DNA from: PCPOR2b sp965220385
GTDB taxonomy: Bacteria; Poribacteria; WGA-4E; PCPOR2b
Reading direction: 5' to 3'
Assembly: GCA_965220385.1 (NCBI GenBank)
Contig: OZ244825.1
Location: forward strand, 3,596,001-3,660,000
DNA length: 64,000 bases
Shown here: positions 42,120 to 50,380 of the stretch, piece by piece
Layout: each line of letters opens with the position of its first letter
Position numbering within the stretch: position 1 is the stretch's first letter
Notes under the pieces: model-generated
What the model saw: the letters and a program-made list of their open reading frames with translations, nothing else
What the model was told of the DNA's origin: nothing
Database searches by the model: none
Translations under genes and position numbers: made by a program

Positions 42120-42554
42120 GGTATACCTTTCGTAACGTGGTAGCAAACTTTTTGGGAGAACATCGTCCAAAAAAGCCCAACAAGAAGCCGATCCCTAAAA
42201 TAGTAATTCTACCATTATGGGGTATGGTTGCCACGCAACCGCAGCGCAAAAGTTTCCGGTCTTACCTACACAAAATATATCATAATGTTACTGCGTCGTC
42301 AATAGATCTTTTCGTCGTACCTAAGGTCGTTTCATTCTCCATGTTATTGTCTGAATCACGGAAAGGCACGGATTAACGGAATACTCGCTACCCACAACAA
42401 CCAGCATAAGAACGCGCAATGAATTGCGCTACTACAAACAGCGGGGCAAGATGCCCCGCCTACCGGGTGCAGGCGTGGCCAAACCTAAAATGAAATAGCC
42501 TTGTGTTATCCTAGAGGCTGTTTATCCTACCTCGCAGAATTGAGAAAAAAAACA
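42120..42554 (+). other. intergenic region with hairpin repeats
   Basis: No supported gene; a 79-codon plus-strand frame at 42137-42376 has no ribosome-binding site. At 42412-42466 lie GCGCAATGAATTGCGC followed by TACTACAAAC, and a hairpin GCGGGGCA/TGCCCCGC. These are half units of the dispersed two-hairpin element whose complete form is at 54240-54297. GCGCAATGAATTGCGC plus TACTACAAAC also occurs near 36491. Confidence 0.5.
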
Positions 42555-43478
42555 ATGCCTACGATTATAGAGAATAAAGAAACAGAATTCGGGGATGTCA
42601 TTATCGAGCGACCTGCGGCGGGGCAACCTCATAAGGGCAAGGTGCTCGCTGCAGTTCAACCACATGCGGACGACATCCCGCTTTTCTGTGGCGGCACAAT
42701 CGCTAAATTCATCGCAGAAGGTTACACAGGCTACATCATCCAAACGACCAACGACGAGAAGTGTGGACCGACAGCAAGCATCGGTGAGACCATCTTGAGC
42801 AACGAGCGCGAGGTTGATGAATTGGCAAAAGCGTTGGGACTCAAGGGGGTCTTTAATCTTGGATACCGGAACCACCGACTCGACGAAGCGTCACCGTTAG
42901 AACTGCGGGCGCGGCTGGTTTTTCTCTTTCGTACCCTAAAGGTTGATACTGTATTCACCTTCAATCCATGGGGACACAGCGAGGAGAACCCCGACCACTA
43001 TGTAACCGCACATGCGGTCGAAGCCGCACGCTGGATGGCTGGTATGGCAAAGGATTATCCAGAACAGGTAGCCCTCGGAATTACACCGCACACCGTGAAA
43101 GAGCAGTATTATTGGGTTGCCCGCCAGGGACAGCCTTACAATCGCGTGGTGGATATCAGCGATTATATGGAGGAAAAAGTGGCTTCGATGAGCGTCAACA
43201 AGTCGCAGGGACCGGCAGGCTCAAGCGGGTCCAAGCTCAAGGCACGACTCGAAAAACAGGGACGACACCTACCCGCACTCGACGGCGATGACGAGGCAGC
43301 AGACCGGGCGTACATCAGGCTGTTCGGTCTGAAAGCGTATCAAGAAATCGGTCAGGAGTACGGGCTTAAATATGCGGAAAATTTCTACTATGTTGGTCCC
43401 GGAGGGACCTTTGTGGGTTGTGTGGAGCAAGAAGAGGTTGAACGGTATATCGCCGAAAACGCAGCGCCCATCAAATAG
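42555..43478 (+). CDS. PIG-L/LmbE family deacetylase
   Basis: 307 residues. The zinc motif QPHADDIPLFCGGT (His37, Asp39/40) and the distal DHYVTAHAVEAARW are characteristic of N-acetylglucosaminyl de-N-acetylase-like proteins. The substrate is unknown; relatives act on GlcNAc conjugates. ATG 42555 is chosen over TTG 42501 because the conserved protein begins about there; its ribosome-binding site is weak. It is transcribed with the PhyH gene 37 nt downstream. Confidence 0.88.
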   Translation: MPTIIENKETEFGDVIIERPAAGQPHKGKVLAAVQPHADDIPLFCGGTIAKFIAEGYTGYIIQTTNDEKCGPTASIGETILSNEREVDELAKALGLKGVFNLGYRNHRLDEASPLELRARLVFLFRTLKVDTVFTFNPWGHSEENPDHYVTAHAVEAARWMAGMAKDYPEQVALGITPHTVKEQYYWVARQGQPYNRVVDISDYMEEKVASMSVNKSQGPAGSSGSKLKARLEKQGRHLPALDGDDEAADRAYIRLFGLKAYQEIGQEYGLKYAENFYYVGPGGTFVGCVEQEEVERYIAENAAPIK

Positions 43479-43515
43479 CGGAGAAGTCAAGCGAATTAAA
43501 GAGAGGTAAATTCAG

Positions 43516-44322
43516 ATGAAAACCGACGCAAAACTAACCCCGGCACAACGCTACTTCTACGACGTGAACGGTTACGTCCTACTCAAGGGTATCTTCAGTC
43601 CAGCGGAATGTCAGCGTCTTATTGATCTGGCGGATCAGATGGACGCCGATGACGGGTGTGCCTACAAGCATGACGGCTACCCGAAAACGCCGATACTTAC
43701 TGTTCTCTCACGGTGTGCTTGGTATCACCCACATCTGCTGGAAACAGCGATGCACCCGATTCTGCTCCCTATTATTGAGGAAGTGGTCGGCGGTGACGTG
43801 CGCCTTGAGGAGCATCAATATCTGATTAACTATCCCAATGTAACGGAAAATGGAAACGGCAATCAAGCGTCCCATGTCAAGGACGAAGGATGGCATCGGG
43901 GCACCGCCCCGAATTTCGGCAGTTTTGAGGCGGACGGGCACTATCACTGTATGTTCAGCAAAGCCTTTATCTACCTGACCGACAACGGACCGGGTGAGGG
44001 CACTTGGGTGGTACCGGGTAGCCATCGGATAGATATGCCCACGAAAGCACTGCGCGAGTTCATGGACGAAACCCTGGCGATACAACTACAATCCCAAGCC
44101 GGGGATGTCCTCATCTTGAGCGAAACGCTGATCCATGCCGGTCCCAAACTCAAAGCGGGTTCATCGCCACGCTATTCACTGGTCTACGGATACACTCCGC
44201 CGTTCATGCAAACGTGGCGACGCTATGACCCCCCGGCAGATCTGGTTGAACGGGTGACACCGGAGCAACAGCAGTTTTTGACAGGTGAGATTCGCTACGG
44301 ATTCCGTCGCGGAGAATTCTGA
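43516..44322 (+). CDS. phytanoyl-CoA dioxygenase (PhyH) family protein with HxG in place of HxD
   Basis: 268 residues with the PhyH double-stranded beta-helix. Candidate ligands: first facial His in WHRG (His127-Arg128-Gly129), distal His207 in LIHAGP, and 2-oxoglutarate-binding Arg219 in SPRYS. The usual HxD Asp is Gly here. WVVPGSHRIDMP is the typical loop. Members hydroxylate varied substrates with Fe(II) and 2-oxoglutarate; HxG/HxA proteins include halogenases, but a bacterial PhyH branch with HGG-like motifs is also common. Substrate unknown. AGAGAGG lies upstream. Confidence 0.82.
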   Translation: MKTDAKLTPAQRYFYDVNGYVLLKGIFSPAECQRLIDLADQMDADDGCAYKHDGYPKTPILTVLSRCAWYHPHLLETAMHPILLPIIEEVVGGDVRLEEHQYLINYPNVTENGNGNQASHVKDEGWHRGTAPNFGSFEADGHYHCMFSKAFIYLTDNGPGEGTWVVPGSHRIDMPTKALREFMDETLAIQLQSQAGDVLILSETLIHAGPKLKAGSSPRYSLVYGYTPPFMQTWRRYDPPADLVERVTPEQQQFLTGEIRYGFRRGEF

Positions 44323-44342
44323 TAGGCAGGTTTCATCGTAAC

Positions 44343-46181
44343 TTAGACATCGACTGAAAAGACGAAAATCGCTTCGCGGAACTGTCCGAGCGATCGTCCA
44401 TCATAAGTTACCTCTAACGGAATAACGGTGCGTTGCGCGCCGTTGGCGTGTGCCGGAATTGGGATTGAAAAAGTGATATGTCCCTCCTGCTTGGGTGGGA
44501 TCGTCGCCGCCTGTTCGGGAACGTCCACGCCCCACGCTTCAGGAAAGATCGGACGGCAACTCGCAATTCGGGGTTGTGAGGAATGATTGGTAATAGTCAG
44601 CTGCAAGGTTGCTGTCTCGCCGGGAATAACATCTTGCTCGTAGGGAGAGGGACGTACCCAGTGTTCGTCCATCCCGTAGTTGGAATGGTCCCACGGAAAG
44701 AGTTCGGCATAGAGGCGTTCCCTTTCAGCGAGGTTCGTGCGCATCTGTTTAATCTCTTCGTCCGTAAAAGCAAAGGCACACTGCACATGGCAGTTGAAGA
44801 TATGGGTCGGTCGTAGTTCAGCAATCCAAGCAAGGCACCGATCATAACCCACCCCTTCACCGAGCAGGTTGCGATTCCCGGAGCAGTAATCATCAATACC
44901 CGACATTGTGAAAGAGTCGCCAGCGAAGAACAGACGCACACCTCGTCCCTCGACGAGCAGTCCGCCGTGATAGTAGGTTTGACCGGGGAAGTGGTATGCG
45001 GTCATCTTAAACTCGTTCCACGTCCACGAATCACCGTCTTGGGTACGATGGTCAATCCGTGCAACAGCGGGCGAAATGCAGGGGATACGGAAAGCGCGTG
45101 GGTTCTCGACAACCTCAGCCACAACTGAATCGGTTCGGGTTGTGCACGGAAAGCTTTCTTGAAATTCGGGGACGGCGTCCACATGATCGTCGTGATAGTG
45201 CGTAATCCAGAACTCTGTTACATCGGAGATCTCGCCTTTAGCTTTGAGCTGTTGAACCTGTTTCAGGATGCCGGGGCTGCCGCAATCCATGACGAACGCC
45301 TCCCCGTTCTCCGAGATAACCATCCACGTCGTTCCGTAGTGGCGCAGGAATTCCGGCACCTCCTTGCCTTCACGGATGGGCATGTGCCCCGCGCTGCCTT
45401 CAAACGCAGTGAATAGCTTCGGAAAGTAGTATCGGAGCGCGGAAATGGCAACGTATTTATCGTAGCAGTCATCAAGTCGTGACAGGAGCGCATCAATCGC
45501 ACCTGCCGGGTCATGCATAATTTTTCCATGTGAGGGGATGAGAACCTTGGGCGACTGTCCCTGTACCTTTTTGAGGCTATGAGTCAGTCGTGCTTTACCA
45601 CCGAGGAACCCGTGATAATCCGTTGTCTCTCCCCCTTTTTGAAGGCTATACAGTTCCCAGATCTGCCCGGTGTCGTAAATCAGATCACCACAGAAAGCGT
45701 AGAAGATTCCATCAACCTCGACAACATAAGATACACTTCCGTCTGTATGACCGGGTGTATCGATCACACGAATTTTTGCGTTTCCCCATCGGAGAGAATC
45801 GCCCTCCGTATAGCCATCGGTGGCGGAGACAGATTCAGCAAGCATCAGGTTGTGCGGGTGATAGTTGTAGAGATGCCAGCGCATCTGTGGATCGTTCCAG
45901 AACGTTTCGACCGACTCGAACCATTGACGTTCCTGCGAGGGGACGCCAATACGGGTGTCATCTGACGCTACGAGTCCAATCCCTGACGCTTGATCGCGGT
46001 GATGATGCGTGAACAGCACCGTATCAACAGCCGAAATTCCGAGCGCATCGAGGGTTGAGCGCACACTGCCATCGCCACAATCAATCAACAAGGCACGATC
46101 ACCATCGCGCAAAATACCGACATTGATAGAGTCGTGATGGATAAAAATTTGGTCGCTGAGTTGAGAGTATTGGTTTGACAT
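44343..46181 (-). CDS. tandem double metallo-beta-lactamase-fold protein with C-terminal beta domain
   Basis: 612 residues. The first MBL domain (about 1-235) has THHHRDQASG, where the last His of HxHxDH is Gln, and DTPGHTDGSVSY. The second (about 280-490) has an intact THYHDDHVD and FFAGDSF. An Ig-like beta domain (about 510-612) ends the protein. The changed ligand suggests one mononuclear or inactive site and one intact dinuclear site. The fold catalyses many hydrolyses, so the substrate is not predictable. Divergent from the DUF523 gene. Confidence 0.85.
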   Translation of the reverse strand: MSNQYSQLSDQIFIHHDSINVGILRDGDRALLIDCGDGSVRSTLDALGISAVDTVLFTHHHRDQASGIGLVASDDTRIGVPSQERQWFESVETFWNDPQMRWHLYNYHPHNLMLAESVSATDGYTEGDSLRWGNAKIRVIDTPGHTDGSVSYVVEVDGIFYAFCGDLIYDTGQIWELYSLQKGGETTDYHGFLGGKARLTHSLKKVQGQSPKVLIPSHGKIMHDPAGAIDALLSRLDDCYDKYVAISALRYYFPKLFTAFEGSAGHMPIREGKEVPEFLRHYGTTWMVISENGEAFVMDCGSPGILKQVQQLKAKGEISDVTEFWITHYHDDHVDAVPEFQESFPCTTRTDSVVAEVVENPRAFRIPCISPAVARIDHRTQDGDSWTWNEFKMTAYHFPGQTYYHGGLLVEGRGVRLFFAGDSFTMSGIDDYCSGNRNLLGEGVGYDRCLAWIAELRPTHIFNCHVQCAFAFTDEEIKQMRTNLAERERLYAELFPWDHSNYGMDEHWVRPSPYEQDVIPGETATLQLTITNHSSQPRIASCRPIFPEAWGVDVPEQAATIPPKQEGHITFSIPIPAHANGAQRTVIPLEVTYDGRSLGQFREAIFVFSVDV

Positions 46182-46214
46182 CTGAAAACTTGATTAGGAA
46201 ATTTGGACACTGCC

Positions 46215-46676
46215 ATGAAAAAAATTGTCATCAGCGCGTGTCTTATCGGTGAAAAGTGCCGCTATAACGGGCGCGACAGCAAGAGCGAGGCAATCACGAA
46301 CAAATTTGATGTGGACTCACTGATCCAGATCTGTCCGGAGCAGATGGGTGGGCTTTCTACCCCTCGACCAGCTGCCGAGATTGTCGGCGGAGATGGAGAG
46401 GCTGTCCTCGACGGAAAGGCACAAGTCGTCACAGTAGACGGTGAGGACAGAACCGAGGCTTTTCTCGCAGGCGCGTATCGCGCATTAGAAATTGCTCAGG
46501 CACAGGGTGCAACCCACGCCATCCTCAAATCGAAGAGTCCGTCCTGCGGCTGTGGACAGATATATGACGGCTCTTTCACCGGTAACCTCACCGATAGTGA
46601 TGGGGTCACCGCAGCACTATTCCGTCGGCACGGGATAGAAATCATGACGGAAGAAGATCTGGAGAACAAGGCGTAA
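46215..46676 (+). CDS. DUF523 family protein
   Basis: 153 residues. The hallmark Cys-rich pattern is complete: ISACLIGEKCRYNG at the N-terminus, ICPEQMGGLSTPRPAAEI, and KSKSPSCGCGQIYDG. The conserved Cys residues suggest metal or iron-sulfur binding; members occur alone or fused to DUF1722 and have no settled function. I start at ATG 46215, since the conserved protein begins MKKIVISACL, not at TTG 46203. Confidence 0.9.
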   Translation: MKKIVISACLIGEKCRYNGRDSKSEAITNKFDVDSLIQICPEQMGGLSTPRPAAEIVGGDGEAVLDGKAQVVTVDGEDRTEAFLAGAYRALEIAQAQGATHAILKSKSPSCGCGQIYDGSFTGNLTDSDGVTAALFRRHGIEIMTEEDLENKA

Positions 46677-46720
46677 AAAACACGGATCTTCCCCAAAAGC
46701 AGAAATAGAGCGATGAACGC

Positions 46721-47626
46721 TCAAGCCGCCACCGCCTCCTCACCCAAATGCTCTGCCAACCAGAGCTTCAGCGGGACATCTTCATCGGTCGGGGACGTAT
46801 AGCCGTGCCCACCTGTGCTGGCACCGAGCAACTGTCGCCGGATCGGATCACAGCGGTCCATAAAGTGATCTACGGTCATGTCGTCGCGAGGTCGTAGCCA
46901 CCGGTAGCTGTAGCCGTAGAAGAGCACCTTTCGTGGGACGTCCGAGTAGTTTGGACTGGCAGAATGCCAGAGTCGCCGATCAAAAAACACCGCTGAACCG
47001 GGGGGCACCTTCACCGCTAACGCCTCTTCAGGATCTGAAACGCCATCTGCGGGAAAATCCGGTGTCTTCCGTAATTGGCTGCCGGGAAGGACATAGAAAT
47101 TACCCCTGCCCTCTTCTGTGGTATCGGTCAAGAAGAAAGCCACTTTGAGGGAGATGCGCGGCTGAGGAGTAGTCTCCAACTCGTGATTTAGACGCGCACT
47201 ATCCTGATGCCATCCCAAACGTTTTTTTATCCCTGCTTCATCAGGTGGACCTGGAGGCGTAACTGTCATGTGGGAGTGGTAAAGTTGGATGTTCCATCCC
47301 AAGAGTCCCCACACCTTCGGGAACGTCTTATACCAATCGAGCAGTTCCAGAAAAATCTCGTCCTTTCCCACAAAGTCCATCAAGTTCAGACGATCATAAG
47401 GACTGATTAACTCCGCTGGGGGCCGATTGGGGTCTATGGTACCGGGCACTTTCTGATCCGGCGACACCTCCCTACCCCGATATTGGGCGTCAAGTCGGTC
47501 TACCACAACCGTGAGGTCCTTGATCAGTTGCGAAGGTATAGCGTTCTCAACAACAAAGAAACCGTTCTTCTCAAATTCGAGGCGTTCATCTTCAGTCAAG
47601 CAATAATCAAAACACGCAGTGTCCAT
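46721..47626 (-). CDS. phytanoyl-CoA dioxygenase (PhyH) family protein
   Basis: 301 residues. The Fe(II) triad is intact: His140 and Asp142 in LGWHQDS, and a distal His in RRLWHSASPN; an Arg in DVPRKVLFYGY probably binds 2-oxoglutarate. FYVLPGSQLRKTP is the usual loop. It is distinct from the HxG paralogue at 43516. Substrate unknown. AAGGAGG lies 8 nt before the ATG. It converges with the DUF523 gene. Confidence 0.88.
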   Translation of the reverse strand: MDTACFDYCLTEDERLEFEKNGFFVVENAIPSQLIKDLTVVVDRLDAQYRGREVSPDQKVPGTIDPNRPPAELISPYDRLNLMDFVGKDEIFLELLDWYKTFPKVWGLLGWNIQLYHSHMTVTPPGPPDEAGIKKRLGWHQDSARLNHELETTPQPRISLKVAFFLTDTTEEGRGNFYVLPGSQLRKTPDFPADGVSDPEEALAVKVPPGSAVFFDRRLWHSASPNYSDVPRKVLFYGYSYRWLRPRDDMTVDHFMDRCDPIRRQLLGASTGGHGYTSPTDEDVPLKLWLAEHLGEEAVAA

Positions 47627-47817
47627 ACATGCCTCCTTGATCTGTCACTCATTCCCATCATACAAGCATCTATGCAAACCTAAACTGCAACAAGGCAGCA
47701 AAGAATTCATCAACCTACGGTGCACTCCATATACACGGCGTATTATATCAAATTTGAGTCAGCCTGTAAACCAGAAATGCGCCATGAAGTTCGCCCCCAA
47801 AGCAACGGTTTCAGACT

Positions 47818-47970
47818 AGTGCTCTGTCAAATAAATTATGATAAGCACCTCCATTGCGATGGCCGGCGCGGTTACAAACCGCACCTACCGGGCGTGGGGA
47901 ACATAGAGAATTACCGATTTATGTTCTGAAACCTTATACAGTTTGTGCTACATTTTTCTGACAATGTACT
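47818..47970 (+). mobile_element. MITE-like element, family AGTRCWYTGTCA, copy 1
   Basis: Starts AGTGCTCTGTCAAATAAATT and ends TCTGACAATGTACT. The ends are imperfect inverted repeats (9 of 12). The interior holds the hairpin GGCGCGGTT (47865-47873) with AACCGCACC (47877-47885). A second copy abuts it directly. Confidence 0.55.
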
Positions 47971-48108
47971 AGTGCTCTGTCAAGTAAATTATGACAAGCC
48001 ACTCCCTGCTCGGCTTGGATAGCCATATCCAAGCCCGACTTGCGGCGGTGTTGTGGATTTGTCAATCCACAACGAGCAGGACCATTAGCATTTATCTGAC
48101 AATGTACT
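47971..48108 (+). mobile_element. MITE-like element, family AGTRCWYTGTCA, copy 2
   Basis: Same first 28 bases as copy 1 with three differences and the same 14-base end (48095-48108). The interior is different: it carries a complete two-hairpin element at 48005-48080. Two abutting copies with different contents suggest insertion of palindromic repeats into the element. Confidence 0.55.
48005..48080 (+). repeat. two-hairpin dispersed repeat, copy A
   Basis: An outer stem CCTGCTCG/CGAGCAGG encloses hairpin GGCTTGGATA/TATCCAAGCC (48012-48035) and hairpin GTTGTGGATT/AATCCACAAC (48050-48073). Copy B is at 63191-63268 with compensating changes in the second stem. Confidence 0.7.
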
Positions 48109-48375
48109 GGAACGGATTATTTTTGGTGTTGGTGCCAAAGCACTATGTTAGACTATCATGCAACACATAAGCAGCAAGTTCCCCTAAAACAACAGTACAG
48201 TGTAAGTAGGACTTGGCCACTTCGCCGATGAGAACCTATCAAAGGACAAATTTGCACAACACAAACAACTCACCGTATCACTGACCTCAGCGCATTAGCA
48301 AGGTAAGGGCTAGCAGTTAACGTCGGTAGTTAAAAACGACTACTCCAAACCGAACGAGCGTAAAGGGAGGCATCA

Positions 48376-50364
48376 ATGGAAGCCTGGAAGGCGGAGAAAC
48401 TCTCTGACTCTCGACTGCAAATCGGAGAAAGCGCGGACAAATCGAATGCTTTGGTGCCCAATCAAACCCAAAGGATTTCATGGAAAGCGGTCGTCTTCGC
48501 TGCTGTGCTCATCCCGCTCAATATCTACTGGATCGCTGTAGCAGAAATGGTGTGGACCGGACTGCATTTCACCGCCGTATCGCTCCCGCTGAACGTAATC
48601 TTCATCCTTTTCTGGCTCATCGGCTACAACGCAGTTGCCCGTCGCATCTCCCCCCAATTGGCGTTCTCACAGACAGATCTATTGGTGATCTACATCATCT
48701 TGGCTACATCGAGCGCGGTTGCCGGCTACGATAGCCTCGTTGGACTGATAGGCGTTTTGCCACACATAACATGGTATGCCACTCCCGAAAACGATTGGGG
48801 AAATCTGTTTGCAGGACATCTGCCACCGTGGCTAATCATTACCCACAGAGAAGCCGTGCATGATTTTTACGTTGGAGAGGTCGATTTTTACGGAGCGAAC
48901 TATTGGCGATACTGGTTAATCCCCGCAATCAGTTGGACACTTCTTGTGTTAACTATAACCATTTTGCTGCTCTGTATCACCGTCCTCCTACGTCGTCCTT
49001 GGACGGAACATGAGAAATTGGCTTATCCGATCATACAACTGCCGCTTGCGATGAGTAACCCCAAAACCCGGCTATTTCACAGCCGGTTGTTCTGGATTGG
49101 CTTTGCGGTAGCGGCAGTTGTCGACATCATCAACGGGCTAAACTACCTCTATCCGAGTGTCCCCTATATTCCTGTGCGAGGTATCCGACTCGATCACTAT
49201 TTCACAGAAAAACCGTGGAACGCCATCGGGTGGACGCCCATCCGTTTCCGCTTCTTCATGATCGGCATGACCTATCTGCTGCCGCTCGACCTGTCCATCT
49301 CTTGCTGGTTTTTCTACGTACTTCGCAAAATCGAACGGATTACCGGTGCTGTCACTGGGTGGTCAAATATTCCGGGATACCCTTTTTTGGGGCAACAATC
49401 AATGGGGGCAGTGATAGGAATCTGTATAATTGCCCTTGTCTCTATTAACCGTCACCTGCGGGATGTGATCAAAAAAGTCTGTTTGGGTAGAGGAATAGAC
49501 GATTCCGCCGAACCGTTACGTTATCGTGGCGCGGTTTTTGGTATTGTAATCTGTAGTGTACTGATCGGCGTTTTCGCTCAACAGATGGGATTGTCACTTT
49601 GGGTCGTGGCGGCTTTCTTTCTCATTTTTCTGATGATGTGCATCGCTATGGCACGCATCCGCGCTGAATCTGGCGTCCCGGAGCATATCATGCACGTGGT
49701 TTCCCCGCAAGATTCGCTCGTGAGCTTGTTGGGAACTCGCAGCTTCGGTCCGCGTAACCTTTCGGGCTTATCCCTTTTTGTGTGGTTCAGCTACCGCAAG
49801 CGCAACTACCTGATGCCGCATCAACTCGAAGGCTTCAAGATTGCCGAACAGGCGCGCTTTTCCAACCGCCCTGTTTTTTGGTTTCTGATCCTTGCAACTG
49901 GAATCGGACTCCTTTCGGCGTTCATCATTTTTCCGCAGGTTCTCTATCGCTATGGGGCCGAAGCACGTGCCGGTGGGATGAGAGCAGTTGGGTGGGATGC
50001 CTTCAACCGATTGTCCGATTGGTTGCAGCATCCTCGCTCGCCAGATTGGATTGGCAACGGCTTTTTGCTTTTGGGCTTATCACTGACATTTGTCTTGACC
50101 TTCTTGCGTCGCACGCTACTCTGGTGGCCATTTCACCCAGCAGGCTATGCGTTAGCGACAAGTCGTTGCATCGACGATTACTGGTTTACGATAGTTTTTG
50201 CCTCGACCCTGAAATGGGTGATTCTGCGGAGTGGCGGCGCTCGGGCGTATCGTCGATCGCTGCCCTTTTTTTTGGGACTGATTGTGGGAGATTACCTCTT
50301 CGCGTGCGGGTGGTCGCTGCTCGGGATCATCTTAGATCGTCCCATGTACACGGTGTGGGTGTAG
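48376..50364 (+). CDS. large multi-spanning membrane protein, DUF6785/DUF6784-type
   Basis: 662 residues with about 13-14 hydrophobic spans. An N-terminal cytosolic part of about 38 residues precedes the first span. Recognisable elements are WTGLHFTAVSLPLNVIF, HITWYATPENDW, RRPWTEHEKLAYPIIQLPL and WWPFHPAGYALATS. From memory this family is common in Poribacteria and Planctomycetes and may be distantly related to oligopeptide transporters; no substrate is known. AAAGGGAGG precedes the ATG. A paralogue on the opposite strand ends 16 nt away. Confidence 0.75.
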   Translation: MEAWKAEKLSDSRLQIGESADKSNALVPNQTQRISWKAVVFAAVLIPLNIYWIAVAEMVWTGLHFTAVSLPLNVIFILFWLIGYNAVARRISPQLAFSQTDLLVIYIILATSSAVAGYDSLVGLIGVLPHITWYATPENDWGNLFAGHLPPWLIITHREAVHDFYVGEVDFYGANYWRYWLIPAISWTLLVLTITILLLCITVLLRRPWTEHEKLAYPIIQLPLAMSNPKTRLFHSRLFWIGFAVAAVVDIINGLNYLYPSVPYIPVRGIRLDHYFTEKPWNAIGWTPIRFRFFMIGMTYLLPLDLSISCWFFYVLRKIERITGAVTGWSNIPGYPFLGQQSMGAVIGICIIALVSINRHLRDVIKKVCLGRGIDDSAEPLRYRGAVFGIVICSVLIGVFAQQMGLSLWVVAAFFLIFLMMCIAMARIRAESGVPEHIMHVVSPQDSLVSLLGTRSFGPRNLSGLSLFVWFSYRKRNYLMPHQLEGFKIAEQARFSNRPVFWFLILATGIGLLSAFIIFPQVLYRYGAEARAGGMRAVGWDAFNRLSDWLQHPRSPDWIGNGFLLLGLSLTFVLTFLRRTLLWWPFHPAGYALATSRCIDDYWFTIVFASTLKWVILRSGGARAYRRSLPFFLGLIVGDYLFACGWSLLGIILDRPMYTVWV

Positions 50365-50380
50365 CACTTTGAGGAAAGTA

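Noticed and set aside
42137..42376. 79-codon plus-strand frame before the PIG-L gene
   Set aside because: No ribosome-binding site, basic low-complexity sequence, and it sits among intergenic repeats.
49782..50372. 196-codon plus-strand frame inside the DUF6785-type gene
   Set aside because: Alternative-frame shadow of a clear multi-span membrane protein; composition not protein-like.
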